From Channallabes apus (taxonomy: Eukaryota > Chordata > Actinopteri > Siluriformes > Clariidae): a stretch of DNA of 64,000 nt. The stretch covers positions 23,727,304 through 23,791,303 of the forward strand of contig CM060114.1 of assembly GCA_030522415.1 (NCBI GenBank), read 5' to 3'. Position numbers and translations under genes: made by a program. Position 1 is the first letter of the stretch. Every line of letters starts with the position of its first letter. The notes beneath the pieces are model-generated. The model made no database searches and was not told where the DNA came from. It was given only the letters and a program-made list of their open reading frames with translations. Positions 10,620 to 21,640 of this stretch are shown here, in pieces.

Positions 10620-11090
10620 AGCTCCGCTGTGGAGGATTGGGGGGTCAGACGGCTGACGGCTGGACTTTTGGAGCTACAGGACTGGAGGAGCCTGAACAAG
10701 CTGTTGACGGAGCTGTAGGAGGGATGACGTCACAGTCCGACAGCTTTAGAATGATGTTTGATCAGGTCTACTGTATATTCTGAACATATAACTGCAAAAT
10801 GTCTGATACAGTACTTTGGGGGAAACAAAGACTTAAACTGTTCGATGTTTAATAGTTTTGATATTTGATTTATTGATTTATTGATTTATTGAAATTATAT
10901 TGAAATTATATTGAAATTAATATTTTAATGTAAAAGGACTATAGATAGAGACTTATAAGCAGCTGGTGTATCCGGGTAGTTTAATGAACTTTAAGCAAAA
11001 AGACAACATGTATTCATCTGTTTTATATAAATTACTGTTTTAACTTTGACTAGTTTTGGAAGAATAAATTGAATTGTTAAAGTCATGTTT
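10620..11090 (+). other. Exon-2-like block with poly(A) signal, copy 1
   Basis: Preceded by a pyrimidine-rich acceptor ending TTTAAGCAG at 10619. It contains a palindromic CRE site, TGACGTCA, at 10724-10731. At 11063-11068 is AATAAA followed by a GT-rich stretch. A 55-codon frame from the acceptor to a TGA near 10783 is kept in copy 2 but is broken by an 8-bp deletion in copy 3. In-frame stops lie upstream in exon 1, so it is probably non-coding. Confidence 0.4.
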
Positions 11091-11924
11091 TGCGTGTTTT
11101 AATTTTGGGGGATTGTTTGGGTATTTAAAAATTGTTTAGTTGAACCAACAACTTCAATGGGCAAAAAATGGGACACAACTTTGTTTTAAATAGTCAAAGA
11201 GTTGGGCTGAAAATAATAATAATAATTATTGATCATAGAAACAAATGAAACCAGTTAAACACTTGATTATATGTATTTGTGATTTTGACCCATAATAATT
11301 TTTTTTCAGTATAAATAAATGTTTTGGGTTTTAAGAACTCCAAAAGAGCAACGACAAACTTGGTATTCTCCATTGAGGTTTCTCACCTTCCACTCCTGAG
11401 TAGGACATGGTGTTAATTGCTCTGTGTGTGTGTGTTTTTGGCGGGGGGATGGGTGTGTGTGTGTGTTTTTTGGCTGTTCAGCAGTTCTAAACACAAGCAC
11501 AGTTTTTGTCCTTAACTAAAATACTTCAATACGTTAATAAATAATTTATTTTGTTGAATAAGGTAATAAGCGATGTTTAAACCAAACCAGTAAGTTAAGT
11601 AATTGTTCCATACATTAAAGTACTGTGTATAACCAAGTGCCCTAGCAAACACAGTTACAGTACAGTTTACAGTACAAACAGAGTGTGTGCGCTGGGGGGA
11701 TTGGACGGTGAGTGAGAATACTCATTTACAAGACAAAAGACGGTCAGAGGCAGGGCTGTTCTAGACCAGACAACACGGGGTGGGGGGAGGGGGGCATCAT
11801 GTTCGAGCACTGTTTTTACCTGGCCTTACTGTATAGTAACAGTATTGTATTTGCTGAATTGTGTTGAGGCACGCAAACCCCCTCACCACAATAAGGTGGC
11901 AATCCCTCAGGGGGAAACTAAAAA

Positions 11925-11930
<6 letters not shown>

Positions 11931-11985
<55 letters not shown>
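11931..11985. repeat. (AT)n microsatellite
   Basis: About 25 AT units inside copy 1. Copy 2 has no such expansion at the matching site, so it grew after divergence. Confidence 0.95.
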
Positions 11986-11989
<4 letters not shown>

Positions 11990-12639
11990 TATAATATCCT
12001 TAATCCAGATTTTATCAATCAATGACATAACATTTATCTAAGCTGGATGGTCAAATTCTCAAAAACGTTTAACCTAAAGTGAGACTTAACACACTATAAC
12101 TAAAATATTTACAAAACTGAAAGGTTGTCTTATGAATAATAAAAAATACAAACTAAATTAAAACAGATGGGCTGTTGAACAGATCATAATATGTTTTATG
12201 TTTTCTGATTATAAATGATATATGGGTTGATTTTAGAAAGGCTAAATGAAATAGTTAGTTTTGGTCATGTCAGTCCAGTAACTATACTATGTAAAAGTAA
12301 TTATAATATGAATTAATTAAGGGCAGGACCTAACCTAATGTTAATAATTTACACCATGATAACATTAGTATTCATGTTTTTGTATATATTTTTAAATGTT
12401 CAAATGAACGTTTCAGAGTATATAATTTGTCGTGTCATCTGTGATTGAGACCCATGAGTTAAATTGAAATATTTTTTATAGGTAGTAAGCCAGGTTTTAG
12501 TAACCTTGGATAAATCAGCATGAAAGCCCTCTCTCGCGCACGCGCTCTCACGCTGTCTCTCGCACTCACACACACACACACACACACTGTACACACACAG
12601 ACACACACAAATAATACATGAAATCGCGTAAAACCAAAT

Positions 12640-13545
12640 GAAACTAGGGTAAAAAATATGAGCAGTAAAATACAGTAGTATCCTGTAGGTGATTCCTGTC
12701 CTGTGATAACAGGCACTAACACTCTAGAACTGTTTACTTCTGTTAGTTTTGTTTTCAAGTGTGAATGTTTATGGGGATTAAATCTGTCTCTGCTGCCGCA
12801 TCTATACACAGTTGTGATAAGTGATTGATGCCCCATCAGATCTTTGATGTGGGACATTATGCTGGTTAAATGACTAAAGAAATACGGATCCGTATGGACA
12901 GATATTTGTTCCAGATATTATGCGCCATTAATCAATTTGTTATGCCAATTTGACTTTCAGCGAAAACATAAAAAATATAACGAAAACAAACCAAAGCAGA
13001 AAATTAAATTTTAAGCTTTTCTTTCAAATTTGATTTGTCACATACACAGCGCGATATGCAGTAAAATGCTTTGGGTGCTTTAGGTGAGGCTCGAACTCGG
13101 CACTGCTTCACCTGGATCGCTTTATAAGTGTCACGCGCTAACCGATTGCGCCACGGGAGCACGAAATATAAGCAGTAAAAAAAAAAATCAGTAAAAATAC
13201 ATTATTATAACAGGCGCTAACCCTCTGGAACTTTTTTACTATTGTTTCCAAGTGTTTATGGGGATTTAATGTGTCTCTGCTGCCGCATCCATTCACAGTT
13301 GTGATAAGTGATTAATGCCCCATCAGATTTTTTGACGGGGGAGCATTATGCATGATTAAATGACTAAAGAAATACTGATCCATATGGGCAGATATTTATT
13401 CCAGGTTGCATGCGCAATTAATTGCCTTTCTTATGCCACTTGTAGACTATCAGTGAAAAAATCAGCGAAAACATCATCAAAAATATAACGAAAACAAACC
13501 CAAGCAGACGTTACATTTTGAGCTTTACTTTGCAGCAAAATATTA
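12640..13545. repeat. Direct internal duplication in copy 1
   Basis: Two ~380-bp direct units (about 12640-13016 and 13165-13545) share phrases such as CTCTGCTGCCGCATC, GTGATAAGTGATT, GCCCCATCAGAT and AAATATAACGAAAACAAAC. The SINE at 13021-13160 sits between them. Copy 2 carries the same arrangement (about 40600-40860 and 41165-41530), so the duplication predates their separation. Confidence 0.8.
13021..13160 (-). repeat. SINE with tRNA-Ile(UAU)-like head, intron retained
   Basis: On the minus strand the head starts GCTCCCGTGGCGCAATCGG. Box A is TGGCGCAATCGG, the anticodon-loop region reads ACTTATAA, and box B lies around AGTTCGAGCCTCACCT. About 17 bases sit between the anticodon and the 3' anticodon stem, where vertebrate tRNA-Ile(UAU) genes carry an intron. 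The tail (TGCATATCGCGCTGTGTATG, then GTGACAAATC) is a common fish SINE tail, also seen near 62215. The variable-loop region is shortened, so it is not a working tRNA. Confidence 0.7.
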
Positions 13546-14112
13546 TCTATCAGTATATTAAATGGAACGGGGTAAAATACACAGTAATATAAAATACTGT
13601 ACATAGCCTGTGTTTTTATTCCGTACCTACAATGATCGGTATAGACAAATTACAGCCGCTACCGTGTCTTTAAGGATCATTTCAGGATGTCTTAAAAATA
13701 TTTCACTAACTAATTTTATTAATTCATTATTAAATAATAAATAGCATAATCATCATGGGTTGTGTATTGAGTGATTTAACAAATCTGTTTTATTAATCGG
13801 TTTGTTGTTGTTGTTGTTTTTTCATCTATTTATGAAACTATGTTGACAATGCAAGAACTGTCTGTATATTAAAGATACGGTATTGGGCTTCCTGGACACT
13901 GCAGTTAACTGTGCCAGTCAATGCTCCATCTGGCGGAATTATACGGCATTGCAACCATCTTTTTAGAAAGCGCATGGGGGCGTTTATGGGGCGGGGCATC
14001 GTTAACTGCGTCATCGCGGGGGATCACATTCCATGCACGAAGCCTGCATTAACCCTTCATGGACCTGCCACGGAGCCGTCATGCTCCAGGCGGCTGTTTG
14101 ACGTGGCTCCCA

Positions 14113-14115
<3 letters not shown>

Positions 14116-14158
<43 letters not shown>
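14116..14158. repeat. (AT)n microsatellite
   Basis: About 21 TA units directly after the right terminus of copy 1. Confidence 0.95.
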
Positions 14159-14161
<3 letters not shown>

Positions 14162-14280
14162 TGTTTAATTAAATTATTAAATCATCGTGTTCACTCAAAA
14201 CTTGTAAGATTTACTTGATAAAATCCTCGTAACAATTTGGACACATAGATTTTAAGTAAATTTTATTGCTCCAATATTAA

Positions 14281-15175
14281 GGCTGAATCCCAATACACAT
14301 AGCCCTACCCTTCCGTTTTGCGCGTTCACGTGTAGGGGTAGGGGTGTCTCATTTCTCTTTTGGTTGGAGGGGTAGGGGGAAGGGCCAGATAGCCCTCCAA
14401 ACGAAGATTTTTTGGGACCTCACTTCAAACGAAGGGCTAAGCGAAATTTTCAACATGGCTGCTCACTCGAGCAAGCAGACCCATAAATGTGAATTTTTGC
14501 CATTAATAAAGATTTTTATGACAAGTTTTCATTATATGTATATTACCTTTAGTCGTGTGTTTGTGTTTATGGTGATGTTCTGTAAAGAAACGTTTGCAAA
14601 AAAAAATCGCTAAAGTTTGCTAGCAGATAGCACAGATTGCATGATATTACAAATATATATTTTTATGTCACATACACTTTACTGCATGCTACAAACAAAT
14701 AGGAAAGTTCAGTAGCACGGCAGTTTGCCGAGCATTTGATAATGCTTTGTTTGTTTTGCTTACGGCCATATGTGTACATGTAAACATGAACGGTGCTTAC
14801 ACTATTCTTACTTATTGCAACGTGACCACAGTTTTGTAATTTATATTCTGTATAGGGACGGCTGAGGAAACCCGAAGGCTCATCCGTTTTCGTGGTGAAA
14901 ATGAGCAACTTTTTAAAAAATCAAAATACGGCGCAAAAAAACTTTGGGAGTGAGTAATCTCTCTCTTATTGGAATGTGTGATAAACATCGCGCATGTCCT
15001 CTGACGTAACATTAGTAACTAGCGACAACGTATGATGCCGTATAACAGTGTTGTAGTGGTGTCCCATTTCTTAGGGGAAATATTTAAACCCTTCCCCTTT
15101 CCACTTCGTTTCAAGGGACAAGGGGAAGGGGCGAGGGGTAGGGGAAGGGGTAGAAAATAGAATTGGGATTCAGCC
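14281..15175. mobile_element. Harbinger-type MITE, 895 bp, TAA target duplication
   Basis: Terminal inverted repeats begin GGCTGAATCCCAAT and end ATTGGGATTCAGCC. TAA flanks both sides (14278-14280 and 15176-15178), the 3-bp duplication type of PIF/Harbinger elements. The subterminal regions are G/A-rich near-mirror images (AGGGGTAGGGG and GGGGAAGGGG types). The interior has no transposase. Family name not asserted. Confidence 0.75.
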
Positions 15176-15178
15176 TAA

Positions 15179-15896
15179 GTAAAACTCTAACAATTAAATT
15201 AACAATAAAAGAAATCAAGTAAAAGTTACATAATTATACTTAATGCACAAATTAGATTTATTTAAAATAATCAAGTAAAGTTAATTCATTGTTGTATCAG
15301 CAGGAACCTTGATTTTATGAAATTACTATCATTTTGTTTTGTGAGATTTTCCCTTACTTGGTTTTATCAATTTATATTACTCCCTATAATAATGTAAACA
15401 TTGCTAATTTATGTTTTGGAAAGAAACTTAAGTAATTATTTCATCTATATCTTTCATAATTCACACAACTAAAATATAATTAAACAGTTTATTCACCAAC
15501 ATTACCAAATATTTGAGACATTCACAGTCTAGATACAGGTTGTCTTTTTAATAAAAGTGCATTCAGCTAAATTTTGCATCCATAGAAACAACTGCACAGC
15601 ACCAGGGCCTGAAATACTTGTTTTAAACAAAATTGTGTAAAATAATAATAATAATAATAAATAAAATACAACATTCATTTACAAATAAATTCAGCAGAAA
15701 ATACATTAAACAAACTGTAGAATAAACGTTAAAACTTAATAGCCCTCTGAAGCAGTGAAGTTGCAACATTCAAATCAGCACTCTGGACTAGTGCACTTAA
15801 AAAGTATGCCATTGAAACCTTAACGCATTAAAACATTTTAAGCTGAACATGTAAACACAACATGTAAAGACTTGTAGTCAAGCCAAATCAAATGTT
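15179..15896. other. Gene-free AT-rich stretch
   Basis: Low-complexity runs, including an (AAT)n tract near 15645-15662. The part next to 15897 probably represents the 3' UTR side of the exon pseudogene read on the minus strand. No coding signal found. Confidence 0.4.
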
Positions 15897-16139
15897 TTAA
15901 GATGATAACTTCATCTTTAAAGCTTGCACTTTTGGTGATAGCTTAATCCCATCAAGTTCTAGAAGAACTTTCTGAAAATAGCTCAAATGTGTAGCGCACT
16001 GCTCGGGGCTATTGCCACATTCTTGCAAAATTTCCTCTCCTTCAAGGATTATGGATACACCAACCGGTTCTTACCCTTCAACAGCACGGACGACAAGGAT
16101 TTTAAGAAGGTGCATACTGGCATCACTTCGTCTGTCCCA
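15897..16139 (-). pseudogene. Terminal exon of a teleost multicopy gene (SAMD3-like C-terminus)
   Basis: On the minus strand a good acceptor (TTTTATGCAG) precedes an open region beginning at 16139. It reads LLKILVVRAVEG, a TAA, then VGVSIILEGEEILQECGN and YFQKVLLELDGIKLSPK, ending at a TAA (15897-15899). The pattern of a short hydrophobic strand, EGxEIL, then FQKxLLELDG and a lysine-rich tail, resembles the C-terminus of a large family of uncharacterised teleost proteins often labelled SAMD3-like. That identity is from memory and unverified. No upstream exons are present; the DIRS sequence begins soon after. The in-frame stop marks it as a pseudogene. Confidence 0.5.
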
Positions 16140-16351
16140 CTGCATAAAATTTACAAGAAAATAAATAATTTATTTTGAGAAACAAAAAAAAAAAATCTGA
16201 ATTGCTTCAACCTGTGCTGACTTCATTTCACAGAGAAAAAAATAATGATAAAAATAACTGATAATAAAAAATGACCATCACTTCAGATTGTTAAACTTGC
16301 GCTACACATTTGAGCTATTTTCAGAAAGTTCTTCTAGAACTTGATGGGATT
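15945..16351. repeat. Foldback: 53-bp exon segment duplicated in inverted orientation
   Basis: 15945-15997 and 16299-16351 are near-perfect reverse complements separated by ~300 bp. The left arm lies inside the exon pseudogene (the part coding HLSYFQKVLLELDG), and the right arm is an isolated inverted copy ending at the DIRS boundary. Confidence 0.85.
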
Positions 16352-17106
16352 TATCTACCGTGCTCGAAGGTCTAATTGACACCCCTTTCGAACCACTGGA
16401 TTCAGCGCCTGTCAGGTTTCTGACCCTTAAGATGTGTCCAGTATGTGCTCTTCAGTCCACCGCATCAGTCAATGGCGTAAGTCAGAGCAGCTTTTTACAT
16501 GTCATGGGGCTGCAACCGGGGGGTGGCCGCCACTACACAGACGCTGTCACACTGGGTGAGAGATGCTATTTCCCTCTCCTATGAGGTGCGTGGGCTCACT
16601 TCGCCTCTAGGAATTAGGGCACATTTGTTAGATTTTATAGTCTGGATGTTCATGCTACTCCCAGATATAGTTCTGAGTCCTCCTCGGCTTTGTGCGCACA
16701 CGGTACACAACCTTGGGGTCCAGACACTTGCAGTGCGGCGGCATTGGTACTCTCGTTCCCATAGCGTTTTCACGCAGCATCGAGTGTAGCCTTTGAAAGG
16801 GAACGTCTCAGGTTACTTTGCTGTAACCCTGTTCCCTGAAAAGGCGGGAACGAGATGCTGCGCTCCAATGCCGCACTGCCTGCGTGACTGGGCGTCCCTT
16901 CCGACAAAATCGATCTGAGGAATGTTTCCGGTTTACTCCTATTTATAACCTGCAGGTGCGTCTCATCAGATGACGTCACCTGACCGAGGTTATATAAGCC
17001 AAAATTTGGCGTGTTTGATACACACATGCTTCACAAACGGCAACACGAAAAGATGTTCCCATAGCATTTTCACGCAGCATCGAGTGTAGCCTTTGAAAGG
17101 GAACAA
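16352..17106 (+). mobile_element. DIRS1-like fragment: recombinase pieces plus 3' terminal repeat
   Basis: 16352-16435 matches the start of the recombinase region of the DIRS copy at 33110-33180 (LEGLIDTPFEP). It then jumps to its C-terminal part (SHWVRDAISL) and ends in the terminal repeat block 16745-17106. The block has the family signature CACGCAGCATCGAGTGTAGC, a TATA-like TATTTATAACC on the minus strand, and TGACGTCA. Internal deletions and stops make it inert. The tyrosine recombinase would normally integrate a circular DNA intermediate without a target duplication. Confidence 0.75.
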
Positions 17107-17459
17107 TATTATATAATTTGGACGTGACAAACTTACTGTATGCTGGACACCTATAACAATGCAAGTAACAAAAAGTAGATGTGTGGCCAAATGCTTAGGC
17201 TAACTTGGCAAGATATAATTTAATACTGTATTGTCAGGTAACATAAAGCTCAACTTACCACAATGCCCACGTTATGCGTCCTCTTAGCTCTTTTATGCAC
17301 ATGACTTGACTCTTCCTGCGGTCTTCTCTGATCAAACTTGCACTGAAATGCATCACGACGCTGGATAACCTCTTTGAGAAGAGCAGTGTGTGCAGCTTGC
17401 TTCTCCTTTAAACCCTCAAGCTGAAGAGACAAAGGCACACCATGGCTAATCACCCCACC

Positions 17460-18625
17460 CGGCTATGATAAGAAGGACAGCACCTCTTTCTGCTAGTCAT
17501 TAACATACAAAAGGCCTCTTTACACCTCACAGCAATCACCTCTCACTGCTAGCTGTGAGGAATCCTAGAAAGTTTCACAGATTCCCGTATACATCCACAT
17601 ACATGAGGTATCTGATCGTTTCACAAAAAATTCCTTTGCATTCTACCTTTCCAAGCACTCTGCCTCATACACCTGGCAAACTTAAAGTTTAGCGGGGATT
17701 TCCCATACCATATTTGTACGGATACAGCTCTTTTCATGCAGTGAGTGTCTTCCTAGCTTGAGACCAAGTCCTTCTACAATGACGGACGAAGGCTTAGGCA
17801 GAAGGAATGCTGACCTCCTCCTCCTGAAATGGGAACAAGGGCCCCCAGGCAGCACTGAAAGGGAGCCAACCCGGTAGATGACGAGACTTCAGAGTATTCC
17901 TCCCAGGGTAGGAACTTGCTCAAAGGAGGAGACATCAAAGGAATCCATGCACCTGAGAGCTACCTCAAGGGACTGATTCTTCCTCTCGGTCTGGCTGTTG
18001 AACTGGGGGTGGCTCCAATGAGTCTGCAAAATGCTTTCCATAACCGCGAGGTGAACTGGGGCCCACGGTCAGAAATGATGACTTTGCAGAGGCCTTGAAG
18101 CTTGAAAATGTGAATTATCTGTAGTTCGGTGGCCTCCTTGGATGAGAGTGACAAAGTCCAGGGCAATGTCAGACTATGGATTACATGGGATCAGTAATGG
18201 TCTGAGGAGGCCTGCCAAAGCAGTGTTGGTGTGTTTTGCACCTAGCGCAAATGTCCAAGGTGGAAGCATCCTCCTTTACCGTAGGTCACCAGAAATGTTT
18301 TTGTACCTGAGTTCGACCTGATCCAGAGTGGCAGGATAGCTTGGAGCTGTGTGCCCATTGCATGACCTGAGTGTATAGAGGAAGAGGAACAAAGAGGTGG
18401 TTAGGAGGTACATTACTTGGCCCTGGTTCATGAGACAGAGCTTGCTGGACCTTGGTCTAGATATCAAGTGCTGCCGCTGTGAGCAGGCAGGATAGGGGGA
18501 TGATCGTCTCATTGGTGGTGGAGTTGTGAGTGGGTGAAAACTGCCTGAAAAGAATGTCTGGCTTGGAGTTCTTTAACACTGGATGATAGGAGAGAAGGAA
18601 GCTGAGCTGAGCTGCCAGTGATCCA
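17460..18625 (-). pseudogene. Ty3/gypsy Pol fragment (RNase H end to integrase core)
   Basis: Read on the minus strand from about 18625 down. FLLSYHPVLKNSKPD is the end of the RNase H connection region. VQQALSHEPGP-like and SSKLSCH sequence represent the integrase zinc finger approach. [20 protein letters not shown] near 18045-18100 is the integrase core around the second catalytic Asp. Numerous stops and frameshifts break it. RT and protease are absent. It resembles the sushi-type integrase at 4515-4997 but is a separate, more decayed copy. Confidence 0.65.
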
Positions 18626-18629
18626 GACT

Positions 18630-19165
18630 CCCTCTGCCCTCCGGACCTGTCTGATCCATCCTGGTGCCCCATTTCTGGTTGGAGGTCTCGTCGCATGGAT
18701 GCCCCGTGTGTCTCTTTGGGATGCGTCTGGTGTCTGGGGATGATTCTATCTACTTAGAAGATGGTTCTGGCCTCGACTGGTGTTGTTTCTCTGAGGACTT
18801 GACAATTCGATAGTTCAGGACTGGAACTTTCTATAAGTCTATCTGAGTCTCCAATAACTACTGGACTCCATTTTAACATCAATTAACATCAACTATTATA
18901 GCTGAACTGCCTGCCACCTAACACTGTATAAATGCAGATCATTTCCTGCTATCTGTTTTACCCAGATGAGGATGGGTTCCCTGTTGAGTCTGGTTCCTCT
19001 CAAGGTTTCTTCCTATTACCATCTCAGGGAGATTGTCCTTGCCACTGTCGCCCTTGGCTTGCTCACCAGGGACTATCTGAACATTTTGATTAACACACAT
19101 TCATATTCCATACAAATTTAAATAATTCTTTTGATTGTGTAAAGCTGTTTTTAGACAATGTCCGG
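18630..19165 (+). mobile_element. 3' tail of an L2/Rex-like LINE
   Basis: Non-coding tail with GATGAGGATGGGTTCCC, CAAGGTTTCTTCCT, CTCAGGGAGATTGTCC and, near its end, TAAAGCTGTTTTTAGACAATG. The same phrases recur in opposite orientation inside the LINE at 43935-45083. It is 5'-truncated, like most LINE copies. Confidence 0.6.
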
Positions 19166-19261
19166 TCTTCAAATCCCAACAGAAACGTGTCTTGGGAGAG
19201 ATCAGGGCTGTTAAGGGGCAGCGAAGGAGCAGTCCCCCTGGATGAAGTGGCGTTAGAAGTT

Positions 19262-20203
19262 GGCGAACGTCTTGGGTTACTTTGCTGTAACACTGTTCCC
19301 TGAAAAAGCGGGAATGAGATGCTGCGGGGAAACGCTATAGGAACATCTTTTTGTGTTACCAGTTGTGAAGCAGGTGTGTATCAAACACGGCAAATTTTGG
19401 CTATATATAACCTAGGTCAGGTGACGTCATCTGATGAAGTGCACCTGCAGGTTATGAACCGGAAACATCCTCAGGTCAATTTTGTCTGAAAGGACATCCA
19501 GTTACGTAAACAGTGCGGCATTGGAGAGCAGCATCTCCTTCCCGCTTTTTTAGGGAACAGGGTTACAGCAAAGTAACCAGAGACATTCCCTTTCAAAAGC
19601 TACACTCGATGCTGCGTGAAAATGCTATGGGAACGAGAATACCAACGCTGTCGCACTGCAAGTGCCTGGACCCCCAAGGTTGTGTTGCGTGCGCGCTTAG
19701 TAGCTAAGGAGGTCTCAGACCTAGCTCTGGGAGGATGACTCGAGGGCCCGTGAGCCCGGATTAGCATGAACATCCAAACTATAGAATCTGACAAATGTGG
19801 ACGTAAATCTGAAGAGGGTGTATTGGACACAGTAGGACAGCACCTTTCCTGCTCCGTAGCTGTAAAATGCAGAGGACAGAAGGCTTAGAGGAAAACTGGG
19901 TGCATGGTCGAGAATGGAACTTCCGGAAGATAGTTCGGGTGAGGATGTAGAATAGCTTTGACTAGCCCAGGGTGAAAGTCTAGGCAGGATGGGTAGACTG
20001 ACAAAGGCTGCAGATCTCCAATTCTCTTGAAAGAAGTAATCATAAGAAAAAACATCTTAAGGGTCAGAAGCCTGTCAGGCGCTGACTCTTGTGGTTTGAA
20101 AGGGGTTTAAATCAGACCTTCGAGCATAATTGCTAAGTCCCAAGAAGTGACCGTCGCTCTAGTGGGATGGCCTCAACCGTTTAGCTCCACAAATAAGGGG
20201 CAA
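19262..20203 (-). mobile_element. DIRS1-like fragment (terminal repeat and recombinase piece)
   Basis: 19262-19640 is the terminal repeat block (GGTTACTTTGCTGTAAC, then CTACACTCGATGCTGCGTG). 19640-20203 carries, on the minus strand, fragments matching the recombinase region of the copy at 32444-33511, with stops. It lacks RT. Adjacent to, and probably part of, a rearranged DIRS cluster with the copy at 20641. Confidence 0.65.
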
Positions 20204-20204
20204 C

Positions 20205-20640
20205 TAAAGGGTGCTTATCCCATCGAGCTTGTTCTCCAGTGACTGGATGTTGACGAGCAGGATGCTAGGCAGAGGTGTGCGGTGTGCATGGGCTCTCAGC
20301 CTGTTCCTGACACCAGCTCGTTGTACTTGAGGTCGCCGCTTCGCATCACGTCCATTGTTCTCCCTCAGGATCTCACTCGGCCAGCTCAGTTCTGGAGTTA
20401 AAAACGTTGAATTGAGTACATTGTATACCAATAGAAACAAGAGTGTCTCTATCATACCTAATGTACTCAATGGTGATGAATTTGCCGGTTGAAAGTTACT
20501 GGAAATTACCTTAAAATGCAAAAATAAAGAAAAGTAGGTCGGAGCAGTCGTGACAGCAGCCGGCATCACCGGTGCCATCTTGGATCTTGTATGGACCAAG
20601 CTGGAGTTCATGGGATTCAGCCCATCTCTGTATCAATGGA
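20205..20640 (-). mobile_element. 5' end of a CR1/Rex-like LINE
   Basis: On the minus strand a leader is followed by a frame reading RAGVRNRLRAHAHRTPLP then SILLVNIQSLENKLDGI. These are the basic linker and first strand of the apurinic-endonuclease domain that opens ORF2 of CR1/L2/Rex-type LINEs. The rest is missing where DIRS sequence begins. A 5' fragment without its 3' end is unusual for a LINE and points to a later break. Confidence 0.5.
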
Positions 20641-21129
20641 TCGTCTCAGGTTACTTTGCTGTAACCCTGTTCCCTGAAAAAGCGGGAATGAGATGCTGCG
20701 TGAAAATGCGATGGGAACATCTTTCTGTGTTGTTGGTTGTGAAGCATGTGTGTATCAAACACGCCAAAGTTTGGCATAATCCTCAGTCAGGTGACGTCAT
20801 CTGATGAAGTGCACCTGCAGGTTATAAATAGGAGTGAACCGGAAAAATTCCTCAGATCAACTTTGTCTGAAAGGACGTCCAGTCATGCAAGCAGTGTGGC
20901 ATTGGATTGCAGCATCTCCTTCCCGCTTTTTCAGGGAACAGGGTTACAGCAAAGGAACCCGAGACATTCCCTTTCAAAAGCTACACTCGATGCTACACTC
21001 GATGTCTGGACCCACAAGGTTGTGTAGCGTGTGCGCAAAAGGCCAAGGAGGTCTCAGAGTTAACTCTGGGAGGCTGACTCGAGGACCCATGAGCCCGGAG
21101 TAGCATGAACACCTAGGCTATAGAATCTC

Positions 21130-21640
21130 ACAAACGTGTGCAGAGAGGACAAACCTGCCGCATCACATACTTGCTGCAGGGGAACATCTCTTGCCAGGGC
21201 AATAGATGATCCCCCTGGATGAATGAGCCCTGTGTCCTAGAGGCGAAGTGTGAGGCTCGTAGGCTAGGGCAATAGCATCTCTCACCGGATGTGACAGCGT
21301 TTGGCATAAAAAAGGCTGCTATGACTTACGCCACTGGCTAGCTCGGTGGGTGTAAATCTGAAGAGTGCGTACTGAAGACAGTACTGAAACCTCTCCTGCT
21401 CCGGAGCTGTAAAAGGTGGAGGACAGAGGCTTTGAGGAAGACTGGGTGCATGGATAAGACTGAAAATAGTTCGGGTGAGGATGCAGAATAGCTCTGACTA
21501 GCCCAGGGGCAAAGTTTAGGCAGGACGGGAGCCTGCAGATCTCTTGAAAGAAATAACTATAAGAAAAACCATCTTAAGAGCCAGAATCCAGACAGGCGCT
21601 GACTCTAGTGGTTTGGAAAGGGTGTCAACCAGACCCATCA
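21130..21640 (-). pseudogene. DIRS tyrosine recombinase fragment
   Basis: The minus strand encodes pieces matching the recombinase of the 30.9-33.9 kb DIRS copy, then PVRDAIALAYE and GHRAHSSRG, the HxxR-region of the tyrosine recombinase catalytic site. Stops and an internal deletion separate the pieces. The full enzyme would need R...HxxR...Y; only part is visible. Confidence 0.55.

Larger units (their letters stand above)
9332..14115 (+). mobile_element. CAGTGGGAGCCACG element, copy 1 (4784 bp, non-autonomous)
   Basis: Inverted termini CAGTGGGAGCCACG at 9332 and the complement ending at 14115, flanked by TA, within an AT tract. Two more copies lie at 39982-46174 (inverted) and 51151-53240 (truncated). 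TA targets and CAGT ends suggest mobilisation by a Tc1/mariner-type or other TA-targeting transposase, but no transposase-like frame exists in any copy. The interior holds a promoter/exon-1-like block, an intron-like ~970 bp, an exon-2-like block with a poly(A) signal, GT/AT tracts, and a ~380-bp direct duplication separated by a tRNA-Ile-derived SINE. I do not recognise the family. Confidence 0.85.

Noticed and set aside
12459..12857. 132-codon minus-strand frame in copy 1 and its counterpart in copy 2 (41313-41603)
   Set aside because: Crosses a (CA)n tract, differs by frameshifts between copies, and has no recognisable motif.
13083..13160. Functional tRNA-Ile gene
   Set aside because: The variable-loop region is shortened, the acceptor does not close, and a SINE tail follows; it is a SINE head.
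17250..17453. 67-codon minus-strand frame with a Leu/Glu/Lys-rich stretch
   Set aside because: Possibly coiled-coil-like, but too short and isolated between a DIRS tail and a gypsy fragment to call a gene.
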